40,549 nucleotides of DNA, from positions 1 through 40,549 of the forward strand of contig JAJFKI010000039.1 in NCBI GenBank assembly GCA_021773295.1. Reading direction: 5' to 3'. The position numbers and the translations under genes are program-made. This document shows positions 9,149-18,715 of this stretch, one piece after another (the first letter of the stretch is position 1; the number at the start of each line of letters is the position of its first letter). A model generated the notes under the pieces. It searched no databases. It was not told the origin of the DNA and saw only the letters and a list, made by a program, of their open reading frames with translations. The stretch is from Gammaproteobacteria bacterium. GTDB taxonomy: Bacteria > Pseudomonadota > Gammaproteobacteria > UBA1113.

Positions 9149-9499
9149 ATGGCATTCGCATCAGGCTCAACACGAGTAACAAATTTAAACATCTCATTCA
9201 GGAACGCAGTAAACAATGCTGGAACTAAAGTAGCTCGTTTGACGCAAACAGCGACAAATGGCGCAGCAGTAGACTTTTTGAGTGCAGCAGAAGATAGTTC
9301 AACTGAATCTGTTATGTGGCAAGTATTAGGTGGTAATGTCAGATACACAACTGACGGAACTGACCCAACAACCACAGTAGGAATTAGACTTCTAGACGGA
9401 GCATCATCTGAATGGCACATTGAATATGCAAAACAAGTTCGTGTCATAGCAGAAGCAGCTAACGCAACAATAACAGTCTTTCAAGGACAACACAGTTAA
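9149..9499 (+). CDS. small structural protein with chitobiase-C-like motif
   Basis: A 116-residue beta-rich protein. The central VRYTTDGTDPTTT (about residues 70-82) matches the motif of small Ig-like chitobiase/hexosaminidase C-terminal domains, which in phages are found in virion decoration and fibre proteins. No catalytic function is implied. It sits between adaptor and fibre genes and likely is a minor virion component. Start chosen at the first ATG, 2 bases after the previous stop. Confidence 0.6.
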   Translation: MAFASGSTRVTNLNISFRNAVNNAGTKVARLTQTATNGAAVDFLSAAEDSSTESVMWQVLGGNVRYTTDGTDPTTTVGIRLLDGASSEWHIEYAKQVRVIAEAANATITVFQGQHS

Positions 9500-9505
9500 A
9501 ATACT

Positions 9506-12500
9506 ATGAGTTTAGTACAAGGAAATTTAACAGGCAATATCAGCGCAGGTTTGTCTAGCGGTGGTTCAGCGGTTAGTGGATCATCCAGTGCATTTGGTTA
9601 TCTCGCAGATACAGCAGCAACAAGCGCAGGCGCGGATGATACAAGTGTAAGATGGAACAACGCGACACAGGCATCTGCTACAAGTATATTCTTGGATGTC
9701 GACACCACTGATGGCGCTACAATAGATAGTCACTTAGCAGAACTTATTTTAGGTGGTTATAAGCTAAGAATCACTTTAGCATCAGATCTTGATACTTATC
9801 AAGAATTTGCTATAGATAGCATTACTGATAATACGACTTTTTTCACTTTTACAGTAACATTGGCCCAAGACAATGGTGGAGATATAGCGGATAATGTTGC
9901 TGTATTCGTAAGTTTTATATCAACAGGAACAGATGCAGATTTATCTGGTGAAGTTGACACGCTTTCATTTGATACAACAGTAACAACCGCATTAATTGGT
10001 GGACGTAAAGACACTGATGCAGGTGCAGCTTTAAATGCGTTAGGCGCAAACTCTATTTCAATTCTTTCAGGTGTAGCTGCAGCCACTAATATTGCTTCAG
10101 GAGCGCAGGCTATTGGTATTGGACATGATATCACTGCAAATGCTGCATCAAGTATAGCGTTAGGTGATGGGGCTTCAGCAACGGGAGCTGACGGCGTTGC
10201 AATCGGTTCTAGTACTAGCGTTGGCCTTCAAGGCGTAGCCATTGGATTAAACGCCACAGCAGTTGCAAATAGCGGAAGTACAGCATTAGGTAATAACTGT
10301 GACGCATCGGGTGATGACTCTCTTGCAGCAGGTAAAATCTGTATTGTAGATGCGTTATCAAATGAAGGTGTTGCATTAGGTGATGCAGCAGAAGCAGCAA
10401 CTACAGTCATAGCAAACGCTTCAGTTATTGAAGCAGCTGGGACTACCACGGTTACAACTTCTAGCGCACATAATTTAATAACTTCTGATACTGTAGAAAT
10501 CATTGGAGCAGATGCAGCATTTAATGGTGTGGTAACTGTAACAGTAACTGCACCTACAATTTATACATGTGTAACTGGAGGAGCAGGCGCATCTGGTGCA
10601 GCAGGTAGCACAGAGGTAGGCGCGAGTAAAAGTATTGCGATAGGTTCTACTGCACAAACTAACTTTATAAATGCTCTAGCATTAGGGAACGCATCCACAT
10701 CTTCAGGAAGAAACTCAATCGCATTTGGTGCACAAACTGACTCTACGGGATTTGGAGCTGTCGCAATTGGCGGAGATGCAACCACTGGAGCCCAAGCTAC
10801 TGACGTGGGTTCAATCTCTATTGGGGGTAATGACGGAACAAACGCAGCAGCAAGTGCATCCGCAGCTAATGCAATAGCGATAGGTCAAGGAATTTCAATA
10901 GCAGTAGCAAGAAGCCTAGGTATAGGTCTTAACGCAGCTGCAGGAAATACAGATCAAGTAGTTATAGGATCTAATGCAACAGGTGGTGCAAATGCAAGAA
11001 GTATAGCAATTGGTGGAAACCCAACGGCTTCAACTGGAGCAACTGCAGGAGGAAATGATACTATAGCAGTAGGATCTGCAAGCGATGCAACAGCAGCAGG
11101 TGCAATAGCTATAGGTGCAGATGTAACTACAGGCGCGCAAGCAACAACAGCAGGAGCTGTAGCTATTGGAAGTGATGATGGAAGTAGTTCAGCAGCGAGT
11201 GCTGGAGGAACGGCAGGAGTAGCTATAGGCACTGGAAGTAATGCTGGAGGAGCACTTTCCGTTTCCATTGGTCACGATAGTAGTTCTGCAGGAATAAATG
11301 CAGTAGCTATAGGAACCACAGCAACAGCAGCTAGGTTACAACAAGTAATTATAGGTGATCAAGCAACTACTACACCGACAACCACAGCCGGTATGGGTGT
11401 TGGTCTTGGCGCAAAAGCACAAGTTGGAGATCAAGCTGTTAGTATTGGAATGCATGCAAAAGGGAATGCCGAAAGTTCTGTGGCAATTGGAGGCTCTCCT
11501 GGTGCAAGTAATGAAACATCCGTAACATTAGCTTCAACTGGAGCTATAGCAATTGGTGGAGGAACGAATTTAACTGGCGGTAGAAATGGTGCAAGAGTTA
11601 CAGGCACTGCTCTCGGTGCAATAGCAATAGGAAGTCAAGACGGCACTAATGCAGGAGCGACTAGTGCAGCTACAAACGGTATCGCTATAGGTGCTGGTTC
11701 AAATACTAATACTAGTGTCAGAAGCATATCAATAGGGTTGCTTTCTATTATTACAGATTTAATGACGGATGGCATTGCTATCGGAGCAAACACTAGTGCA
11801 GGAAGTGACGGCTCAATAGCTATTGGCGGCGATGTTGCATCAGGTGCATCTGCATCAGGTAGTAGATCGATAGCTATAGGTGGTGATAATGGATCAGCTA
11901 CTTCAGCAGCTGCTTCAGGCAATGTTAGTATAGCAATTGGTAGTGCATCAATAGCAGATTCAACGGTTGCAATAGCATTGGGAGCAGACGCGGATGCAAC
12001 GGCCTCAGCGGCAATTGCAATAGGTTCAGGTTCAGACTCTACAGGTACACAATCTATAGCAATTGGTGGGACTACAAGTACTGGTGCTCAAGCGACAGCT
12101 AATCGTGCAATTGCAATTGGTGCAGATGCAATCAATGACATTGTTGAGGCATGTGTTATTTCAGCGTGTCCAATGGTTGCTCAAGACGATGGAGCTACTA
12201 CAACTGGAGGCTGGTTTAGACATTATGCATTTCCTGGTGGGGCAGCAACACACGCTATTCCTGCAGACGCATTAGCTACATTCACAGCAACATCGCCGAC
12301 TAATGCAGCTTTTCATTGCACACATGTTGGTGTTAAAGCATCCGGTGGAACATTCACTAGTGATGTTGAGCTCGAAATAGGATCTACCGCTGATGTAAGC
12401 CAATTTAAAACAGCCGGTGCTGTATTTGGAGGAACCCCTGCGACAGGCGATGGAGTATTAATAAATTTACCAGCGCTATCAGACTTTAAAGAATCTGCAA

Positions 12501-12589
12501 CATTACGAGTAAGGGTAAGCACAGCAGCTACAGGTACAGCACCATTATTGCGTGTATTCTTTTTTGGAATGTTAGTAAGAGACGAATAA
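9506..12589 (+). CDS. YadA-head-like repeat fibre or adhesin
   Basis: A 1027-residue Ala/Gly/Ser/Thr-rich protein. Residues about 200-300 and 370-885 consist of repeats with the pattern A-I-A-I-G or S-I-A-I-G every 14-30 residues, the hallmark of the trimeric left-handed beta-roll of YadA/Hep_Hag adhesin heads. Residues about 304-368 hold a divergent copy of the shared FCCH-like beta domain. The last 140 residues are non-repetitive and could be a trimer cap or receptor-binding tip; the first 170 are probably the virion attachment. It probably forms a trimeric fibre on head or tail. The long antisense ORFs over it reflect codon bias, not genes. Confidence 0.75.
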   Translation: MSLVQGNLTGNISAGLSSGGSAVSGSSSAFGYLADTAATSAGADDTSVRWNNATQASATSIFLDVDTTDGATIDSHLAELILGGYKLRITLASDLDTYQEFAIDSITDNTTFFTFTVTLAQDNGGDIADNVAVFVSFISTGTDADLSGEVDTLSFDTTVTTALIGGRKDTDAGAALNALGANSISILSGVAAATNIASGAQAIGIGHDITANAASSIALGDGASATGADGVAIGSSTSVGLQGVAIGLNATAVANSGSTALGNNCDASGDDSLAAGKICIVDALSNEGVALGDAAEAATTVIANASVIEAAGTTTVTTSSAHNLITSDTVEIIGADAAFNGVVTVTVTAPTIYTCVTGGAGASGAAGSTEVGASKSIAIGSTAQTNFINALALGNASTSSGRNSIAFGAQTDSTGFGAVAIGGDATTGAQATDVGSISIGGNDGTNAAASASAANAIAIGQGISIAVARSLGIGLNAAAGNTDQVVIGSNATGGANARSIAIGGNPTASTGATAGGNDTIAVGSASDATAAGAIAIGADVTTGAQATTAGAVAIGSDDGSSSAASAGGTAGVAIGTGSNAGGALSVSIGHDSSSAGINAVAIGTTATAARLQQVIIGDQATTTPTTTAGMGVGLGAKAQVGDQAVSIGMHAKGNAESSVAIGGSPGASNETSVTLASTGAIAIGGGTNLTGGRNGARVTGTALGAIAIGSQDGTNAGATSAATNGIAIGAGSNTNTSVRSISIGLLSIITDLMTDGIAIGANTSAGSDGSIAIGGDVASGASASGSRSIAIGGDNGSATSAAASGNVSIAIGSASIADSTVAIALGADADATASAAIAIGSGSDSTGTQSIAIGGTTSTGAQATANRAIAIGADAINDIVEACVISACPMVAQDDGATTTGGWFRHYAFPGGAATHAIPADALATFTATSPTNAAFHCTHVGVKASGGTFTSDVELEIGSTADVSQFKTAGAVFGGTPATGDGVLINLPALSDFKESATLRVRVSTAATGTAPLLRVFFFGMLVRDE

Positions 12590-12617
12590 TTAACTTAAAT
12601 CACAAACAATAAATATT

Positions 12618-12908
12618 ATGGGAGTTATAACAAAATCAGTAGATGTTCTAGGAGGTCTAGAAGCAACCAAGTGGGAAGTTCTTACATCAAGACTTAATCA
12701 TAAAACCAATACGGTTGTAATAACAGCAATCGGATATAAAGATGAAACTCAACGCAGTGCAGCCATTGAAGCTTCAACTAATTCAGTACAAGTTTCTGCT
12801 TTACAATCAAGAGGGGCCCAAGCTGATTATGATGGGACCTTGAGTTGGTCTGAGACTGAAATAACAACGGTATCAGGATCATTCCTTCAAGGTGGAACAG
12901 TTGCTTAA
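12618..12908 (+). CDS. hypothetical protein, 96 aa
   Basis: Not recognised. Mostly polar, without membrane segments or signal; beta-rich pattern with VVITAIGYKDETQRSAAIEA in the middle. It follows the YadA-like fibre gene and is coupled by TAATG to a 28-residue basic peptide. A fibre-associated or chaperone role is possible from position only. Confidence 0.65.
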   Translation: MGVITKSVDVLGGLEATKWEVLTSRLNHKTNTVVITAIGYKDETQRSAAIEASTNSVQVSALQSRGAQADYDGTLSWSETEITTVSGSFLQGGTVA

Positions 12909-12994
12909 TGGCTAAAGTCAAAAAACAAACCAAGTCTAGAAGTGGAAAAAAGACTCCTAAGGCTATTAAGCGTTTAATTAGGAGATCATATTAA
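12908..12994 (+). CDS. 28-aa Lys/Arg-rich peptide
   Basis: Starts in the previous stop and stops in the next start, both by TAATG, which is the strongest evidence that it is translated. The peptide is 28 residues, with about half Lys/Arg (MAKVKKQTKSRSGKKTPKAI at the start), no hydrophobic segment. Function unknown; it may mainly transmit ribosomes, or bind nucleic acid. Confidence 0.6.
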   Translation: MAKVKKQTKSRSGKKTPKAIKRLIRRSY

Positions 12995-13476
12995 TGATTG
13001 AAACGTTACTGGCTATCTTTACAGGAGGTGGAGCCGTAGGATTAGGTTCTATTTTTAAGATGATAGCTGGTTTTATTGATTCATTAAATCAAAAAAGGGA
13101 ATTACGTGAGCATAGAAAAATACTTCAAGAAACAGAAAGAGCAGACGCCTTTTTGGCTTTCCAAAAGGAGGCGTTCGGTAGTTCCGAAGGTGGTCTTTAT
13201 AGTCGTCATACTCGTAGGATGTTGGCTCTTATTGGGGTGTCAGTCCTCGGATTCTGCACGATCCACTGTACGATCCTCTCCGATCAAGCTTTCGTCACCC
13301 TTGGGTCAGTCGCAAGCGGAGAAGGACAGCGCAATTGGTCTTTATTATTTGGGGCAATCAAAGTACCTCTCACTGATAAACCATTATCGCTCACTTTGGG
13401 GCATGCAGCCTTACTCAACTATGTAGCATTTCAAATGATACTTGGATACTATTTTACTCCTGGTGGAAGGAAATAA
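12994..13476 (+). CDS. holin-like protein with three membrane segments
   Basis: A 160-residue protein with hydrophobic segments at about 3-28, 76-96 and 134-154 and a charged helical stretch (31-60) between the first two. The layout resembles the 3TM holin family of gene transfer agents. In that role it would permeabilise the inner membrane at lysis. The next two genes encode small membrane or basic proteins, which fits a lysis cassette inside the tail operon; the candidate muralytic enzyme is far away at 23378. Assignment rests on topology, not on a sequence signature. Confidence 0.6.
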   Translation: MIETLLAIFTGGGAVGLGSIFKMIAGFIDSLNQKRELREHRKILQETERADAFLAFQKEAFGSSEGGLYSRHTRRMLALIGVSVLGFCTIHCTILSDQAFVTLGSVASGEGQRNWSLLFGAIKVPLTDKPLSLTLGHAALLNYVAFQMILGYYFTPGGRK

Positions 13477-13799
13477 TGGAAGATGAAAGAACGCGCACCC
13501 AACTCACAGACCTTTTTAAAAAAACCGACAACCTAAAGGAACGTATGTCTGCAACAGAAGTTTTAGTTAAAAGTCATGAGGAAATGATAAAAGGCATTAA
13601 CAAGACCAATCAACGTCTTGAGAAATGTCATGCCGATGCACAAGCGGCTTTATTTGGCTCTGACAAAATGGGCAAACGAGGACTAGTGAAAACAGTCCAA
13701 TTCATTGAGCGTTATATTACTTGGGCAACAATAGCAGGAGTAATCCTTTGGGCGATTATTGAAAATTTTGACAAGGTTAACAAAGTGCTTGGCGAATAA
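13476..13799 (+). CDS. coiled-coil protein with C-terminal membrane anchor
   Basis: 107 residues: a long charged coiled coil (about 5-60) followed by one membrane segment near residues 80-98 (WATIAGVILWAII). This arrangement resembles XhlA-like haemolysin/holin partners. It is coupled by TAATG to the holin-like gene before it and to the 41-residue gene after it, so a lysis accessory role is likely but unproven. Confidence 0.6.
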   Translation: MEDERTRTQLTDLFKKTDNLKERMSATEVLVKSHEEMIKGINKTNQRLEKCHADAQAALFGSDKMGKRGLVKTVQFIERYITWATIAGVILWAIIENFDKVNKVLGE

Positions 13800-13924
13800 T
13801 GGTTAGACGAATGAATAGAATCAGAAAACATATAATATTCTTGCTTGATAAAACGAGGCGTGGATTTCGTATTTTATTCAGATTTATAACTTTTAAATGG
13901 GCATGTAGGAAAGCAAATGACTAG
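13799..13924 (+). CDS. 41-aa basic, partly hydrophobic peptide
   Basis: Begins by TAATG in the previous stop and overlaps the nozzle start by 8 bases. The peptide alternates Arg/Lys with Phe/Ile/Leu (FRILFRFITFKWACRK near the end), giving an amphipathic, membrane-active look. It may be a lysis accessory. Too short for similarity-based naming. Confidence 0.55.
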   Translation: MVRRMNRIRKHIIFLLDKTRRGFRILFRFITFKWACRKAND

Positions 13925-16490
13925 ATATCGAAGTAAAGATATACTAGATGACGGTATCATAACAGATAACGACAGTGGATTCTTTGGTTTTGAAACTCGT
14001 AGACATGCTACTGAATTAGAACAAGGCATAACTCAATTTGCACAAAATATACGTTTCGACGAACAAGTAGGAAGAATCCGCAAAGGAATTGATCGCATAT
14101 CAGATGATATATTTGTAGCAGGCGATCCTCTTATTTTGCCTTTTCAATTGGCGGTATCAATTTCCGTAACCTCTATTACACGATCAGGAACCACAGCAAC
14201 AGTAACACTAGCAAGTACACCCGTTACACCCTATGTAACAGGCGACACAGTTGAAATTATTGGTGCAGTTGAGACTGACTACAATGGTGAGTTCGTCATT
14301 ACAGTTCTTACAACTACGACTTTTACTTACACGGTAGCAGGTAGTCCATCTACGCCAGCTACCGGAACAATAACTGCAGAAAATCATCCAGTATTAGGAG
14401 ATCCTGCAGATGGTGTATTCGCATCGACATTATTTAGTGATGTAGATACTGACAATGAATACATTGCATTGGCTACTTTAGATAAAGTTGTGTTGGTAGA
14501 CCCAGATGATCCGACAAGCACCATAGATATTCCATATAAAGAGGAAACTTCAGCAGAAGAACAATTTGAACAGACTGATAATGGTGATATTATTCAAGTC
14601 AACAATGGTTTGGTTATACATAGAGGTAAATTAAAGAAAGCCTTAGAATGGGATGGCAATATATTTAATACTGATGCAAAAAACGTGGATTCGATCACAC
14701 GATCCGGGACAACAGCTACTGTTACCACTACTTTTGATCATACCTATGAAACCAATGACTTAGTGGATATTGCTGGTGCAGTAGAAAGTGATTACAATGG
14801 TCAATTTGAGATAATAGTAACAGGAGTAAATACCTTTACATACACGGTGTCAGGAAGTCCTACGACTCCTGCGACAGGTACAATCACAGCGACGAAAGTT
14901 CCACAATTCGAGGTTATCGCGGATACCGAACTTGCTGGTTTTTTGAGTATGCCGCAAGCCGAGTTTTGCAATTATCATCCGTTCGCAAGGCTGATTGTAC
15001 CTGTTCGTGTAATTTTTCTTGATGTAAGTTCATTAACAAGATCTGGTGCAGTTGCTACAGTAACCACTACACTTGCGAATCATGGATTATTAGTGGGTGA
15101 TAGATTCGAGATCACAGGAGCAGCAGCCGTAGAATACAATGGTATACACTCGATATCAGAGGTTACAGGAGCGAACACTTTCACTTTTACTGTTCAAGGA
15201 TTGCCTGCTACTCCAGACTCAGGAGCAACAATTCAAATTAAGATAGATGTTAGAGATCAATTCATTGTATCAGATATTTTTGATCACAGGACTTATGATC
15301 AGGTAAACAACCTATTTAGAATAAACCGAGGATTCAGCGATAGACTTGTAGCATTTCAAGTATATCAAAATGACTTACTTGTAGTGTTATTCAGAAAATC
15401 TATTCATTTGGTTACTGGATTGTCAGCAGCAAATTTAGATGAAAGCAATGTGTTTCAAGTAACAGATGAAGTCGGTTGTATTGCGCGAAGAACCGTCCAA
15501 TTAATTGGTGACAAGATTGTATTTCTTTCAGAGCAAGGCGTATACTTGATTCAAATCACACCTGAATTAAATTTAAGGGGCGTTGATGTTCCGTTGTCGA
15601 AAGATATTGAAGACGAAATACGAACGATTAATAGAGCAGTAGCAGGTGATTCAGTAGCGATATATTTCAATAATAGGTATTATTTAGCAGTTCCAGAGGG
15701 TGAAAGAATAATTACAAATGGTACAGTCACCACAGATGGAGCGACTGTCACAATAAATACTTTGACAAATCATGGGTTTAACGAAGGTGACGAAATAGCA
15801 ATGGCAGGTATGACTCCTGCAGGATTCAATGATACAGCAGCAGTAATCACCCTAGTAGATAGGAATACTTTCACTTATGCAAATGCAACTTCAGGCCCTA
15901 TTACGGTAGCAGGAACATCCACAAAAGCAGCAAGCACAAGAAATAACATCGTTTATATTTATAACTTTCTTAATGGGAGATGGGAAAGTAAGGACACATT
16001 TGGAGCCGAAGGTTCATTCGTAGATAATTGGGTAGTTGCAGAAAAAGACGGCAAAGATCGTTTATTTGGCACAAGTCTTGAAGGTGCATTACAATTGTGG
16101 GAAGAACTTGATCATGATGAAATCGGTCCAGTAGGAGGACCATTCGTGACAACAGAAATACCAGGACAGATGATCACTCGTATATATAATGGATCAGGAT
16201 CATCAGGATTGTTTGATACAAAAAAATGGGCAAAGGGATCTATCGACTTCGAGGTATTAGATGCAGATGCATTTAGCGTCACAGCAAATACTGAAAACCC
16301 TGATTCTACAGTATTATCTGCTAGTTATGGGCCTTTTTCAGGAGATGAAGATCATTTCAGAAGTTTTAGAATCAATAAACGTGGTCGTGGCGTGGCAATA
16401 CAATTAGATACCAGTGCAGGACGGCCAGAATTTAGGAGAATAACAGTGCAAGGCACTACTCATCAACGAGCAAATAAAAACTTTGAATAA
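13917..16490 (+). CDS. tail nozzle / tail tubular protein B-like, with four inserted beta domains
   Basis: 857 residues. The stretch about 460-595 (NDLLVVLFRKSIHLVTGL, VTDEVGCIARRTVQLIGDKI, YFNNRYYLAVP) is typical of the beta-propeller nozzle proteins of short-tailed phages (T7 gp12, P22 gp10 type), which close the tail tube. Four copies of the shared FCCH-like beta domain are inserted at residues about 84-154, 257-326, 370-442 and 598-670, the last two more diverged. These insertions explain why it is longer than some relatives. Overlaps the small gene before it by 8 bases. Confidence 0.75.
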   Translation: MTRYRSKDILDDGIITDNDSGFFGFETRRHATELEQGITQFAQNIRFDEQVGRIRKGIDRISDDIFVAGDPLILPFQLAVSISVTSITRSGTTATVTLASTPVTPYVTGDTVEIIGAVETDYNGEFVITVLTTTTFTYTVAGSPSTPATGTITAENHPVLGDPADGVFASTLFSDVDTDNEYIALATLDKVVLVDPDDPTSTIDIPYKEETSAEEQFEQTDNGDIIQVNNGLVIHRGKLKKALEWDGNIFNTDAKNVDSITRSGTTATVTTTFDHTYETNDLVDIAGAVESDYNGQFEIIVTGVNTFTYTVSGSPTTPATGTITATKVPQFEVIADTELAGFLSMPQAEFCNYHPFARLIVPVRVIFLDVSSLTRSGAVATVTTTLANHGLLVGDRFEITGAAAVEYNGIHSISEVTGANTFTFTVQGLPATPDSGATIQIKIDVRDQFIVSDIFDHRTYDQVNNLFRINRGFSDRLVAFQVYQNDLLVVLFRKSIHLVTGLSAANLDESNVFQVTDEVGCIARRTVQLIGDKIVFLSEQGVYLIQITPELNLRGVDVPLSKDIEDEIRTINRAVAGDSVAIYFNNRYYLAVPEGERIITNGTVTTDGATVTINTLTNHGFNEGDEIAMAGMTPAGFNDTAAVITLVDRNTFTYANATSGPITVAGTSTKAASTRNNIVYIYNFLNGRWESKDTFGAEGSFVDNWVVAEKDGKDRLFGTSLEGALQLWEELDHDEIGPVGGPFVTTEIPGQMITRIYNGSGSSGLFDTKKWAKGSIDFEVLDADAFSVTANTENPDSTVLSASYGPFSGDEDHFRSFRINKRGRGVAIQLDTSAGRPEFRRITVQGTTHQRANKNFE

Positions 16491-16492
16491 TT

Positions 16493-17341
16493 ATGGCTAC
16501 AGCAACTAAAATTACTATTACACCTGGCAGGACTTGGGTTACAGCGGAAACAGTCACTGCAGCCAAACTTAATTCTTTCTTAACAGCAGCATCAGTAGAT
16601 GCAAGTTTCTTAGATGGGGCTCTAAGTGGATTTGGAACATCCAACGGAACAGATGCTTCCCACGACATAGATTTTGCACCAGGTACAGCAACCGATGTTG
16701 ATGGAGGATCTACTCTTCAAACAACAACTACTTTTACAAAGCAGATAGATGCAGTATTTGCAGAAGGCACCGCTCTTGGTGGTCTTGATACTGGAGCAGT
16801 TGCAATTGATACATGGTATCATATGTTTGCAATAGGAAAGACTGATGGAACAGTAGATTTCTTATTTAGCACATCGGCAACTGCACCAACAATGCCCACT
16901 GGATTTACTTTAAAGAGACGCATAGGGTCTATATTAACAGATGGATCTGCAAATATTTTTCCATACACTCAAATAAATGATGTGTTTATGTGGGATGATC
17001 CTATTCTTGATTCAACCACAACAACAGGTTCAGCAAGCGTTACGTCTACCGTTGTAGTTAGATCACCGTTAGGAGTAAGTGTTAGAGCTATATTGTCTGC
17101 GAGTTTAAGTGCAGCGAACGGTGAAGCAGTAGTGCTGAGGCTTAGACATCCTGACTTAACTGCAGCACAACATAATGCTATTCTTAGCGCGGAGTCTACT
17201 TCAGATTCAGATGCAGGATATGTAGAATGCATGACAGACACATCATCTCAAGTAACAATAGAGTTGGCTGGCCTTGTTTCGGGATCAATGACTGGATTAT
17301 TAAGTGTTACAGAATGGATAGACACCAGAGATAAAGGATAA
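16493..17341 (+). CDS. tail fibre-like structural protein
   Basis: 282 residues. The region about 105-150 (DTWYHMFAIGKTDGTVDFLF, then TLKRRIGSI) matches a motif common in phage fibre and appendage proteins, where the chain folds as a lectin-like or beta-sandwich knob. The C-terminal 100 residues are also beta-rich. Start at the ATG 2 bases after the nozzle stop. Probably a host-recognition or appendage protein; receptor unknown. Confidence 0.65.
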   Translation: MATATKITITPGRTWVTAETVTAAKLNSFLTAASVDASFLDGALSGFGTSNGTDASHDIDFAPGTATDVDGGSTLQTTTTFTKQIDAVFAEGTALGGLDTGAVAIDTWYHMFAIGKTDGTVDFLFSTSATAPTMPTGFTLKRRIGSILTDGSANIFPYTQINDVFMWDDPILDSTTTTGSASVTSTVVVRSPLGVSVRAILSASLSAANGEAVVLRLRHPDLTAAQHNAILSAESTSDSDAGYVECMTDTSSQVTIELAGLVSGSMTGLLSVTEWIDTRDKG

Positions 17342-17342
17342 T

Positions 17343-17606
17343 ATGAGCAAAGTATATGTACAGAGAGATGAATTAAATAAAGTAAGTGTTATATACACTA
17401 TCAATTATAGACACTTAGACTTAGAGGAACTAGACTCTACTGATCCAGAAGTTTTTGAGATAATAAATCCAGAAGAAAACTATATTAATAAACGAAATAA
17501 AGAGCGAGGATCACTAACATCACAATGGGAGTTTTTCTTAGATAATGGCTATGAAGCAGCAAAGGCTAAAGACGATAATATTAAAAGAAAATATCCAAAA
17601 CCGTAG
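17343..17606 (+). CDS. hypothetical protein, 87 aa
   Basis: Not recognised. Acidic first half, then WEFFLDNGYEAAKAKDDNIKRKY at the end, no membrane segment. It follows the fibre-like gene by one base, and small genes in this position are often fibre assembly proteins, but no motif confirms that here. Confidence 0.65.
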   Translation: MSKVYVQRDELNKVSVIYTINYRHLDLEELDSTDPEVFEIINPEENYINKRNKERGSLTSQWEFFLDNGYEAAKAKDDNIKRKYPKP

Positions 17607-17615
17607 GAATATATT

Positions 17616-18704
17616 ATGGCATTTTTAGATTTTTTAGGACGACCATCCCAAAGACAATTACCGGAATTAGATCCTGTTGAAATATCAACAAGAGGCATTA
17701 ATTTAAGGACAGATGACGCATTTCCTAGAATATTACGTGGGAGACGAGAATTTGATGAGCAATTCTTAGGTGCTGATTTAAGACAAGTACAATCAGCATT
17801 TACTCGTGATGGTGGATTAAGGGACATTCTGGAGGGTGATATTATACCATCTATCCGCAGACAAAGAGGTGAATTATTGACATCTGACGTTGCACAGTTC
17901 AGAGAAGCCGCACCAACTTTTGCAGGTGCTGAAGGCATTGCTACAGAATTACAGGGACAAACGGCTGAAGATTTACTTCTAGGAGGCCAATTATCGCCTG
18001 AAGAGATAAGAGCTACCGAACAGGCAATCAGTTCAGCCACAGGAAGGCGTGGAAGGGGCGCAGGGGCGTTTGCGGTGGGTCAGCAAGCACTAGGTAGGGA
18101 ATCCGCACGAAACAGGCGCAGGAGGATTCGTAGGGACGCTGCTACACGTGCAGCACAATTAGGCTTACAAGTCGCTCAACCTATCCGAAACATACAAGCC
18201 CAAAATGCACAACTAATTGGAAGTCCATTGCAACAATTATCATTCAATGAAGCTTTTGCAAGACGATCTACACCACAATTTGATGTATTAGATCCTATAG
18301 TTTCAGGATTAGCTCAAACACGATTCGGTGCTGAATTTAGTCAAGCAGCCTCTCAAAATCAAGCAAGAAGGAATTTCGGTGGCGAATTGTTAGGATCTGT
18401 TTTAGGTGCAGGCACTAAAATATTTAGTAGTTTCTTAAGCAATCCTAATGTAGAGGAAGGAAGCGGCGGCCGAGGCGGTGGAGCTAGAAGAATATCATCC
18501 CCACTACAGTCAAATTTTTCTTCTGGTGGAGATCAATTCGGTTTCGGAGCAGAAACTTTTGCATCAGATCAATTTGGAGATGCATTCTCAGATCCATTCA
18601 TAGAACAATTAAATTTTTCAGGAACAGGTGGAGGATTTAATGATCCATCATTTACAAGTTTTGACTTTGATTTAGACATAGCAGATTTAGGTTCAGTCAC
18701 ATAA
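17616..18704 (+). CDS. internal virion / DNA-ejection protein A, putative
   Basis: 362 residues, Arg/Gln/Ala-rich, with a long Arg-rich helix around 160-190 and a Gly/Ser/Phe-rich disordered C-terminus. It is the first of three consecutive genes of increasing size after the tail genes (362, 463 and 1111 residues), the arrangement of ejection proteins in short-tailed phages, which leave the virion first and form a channel across the envelope. No family motif was recognised. Confidence 0.6.
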   Translation: MAFLDFLGRPSQRQLPELDPVEISTRGINLRTDDAFPRILRGRREFDEQFLGADLRQVQSAFTRDGGLRDILEGDIIPSIRRQRGELLTSDVAQFREAAPTFAGAEGIATELQGQTAEDLLLGGQLSPEEIRATEQAISSATGRRGRGAGAFAVGQQALGRESARNRRRRIRRDAATRAAQLGLQVAQPIRNIQAQNAQLIGSPLQQLSFNEAFARRSTPQFDVLDPIVSGLAQTRFGAEFSQAASQNQARRNFGGELLGSVLGAGTKIFSSFLSNPNVEEGSGGRGGGARRISSPLQSNFSSGGDQFGFGAETFASDQFGDAFSDPFIEQLNFSGTGGGFNDPSFTSFDFDLDIADLGSVT

Positions 18705-18715
18705 GGAGGAAAACA

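Noticed and set aside
9799..11922. Long minus-strand ORFs opposite the YadA-like gene
   Set aside because: They arise from the Gly/Ala/Ser codon repeats of the sense gene and give Pro/Ala low-complexity proteins without starts or context.
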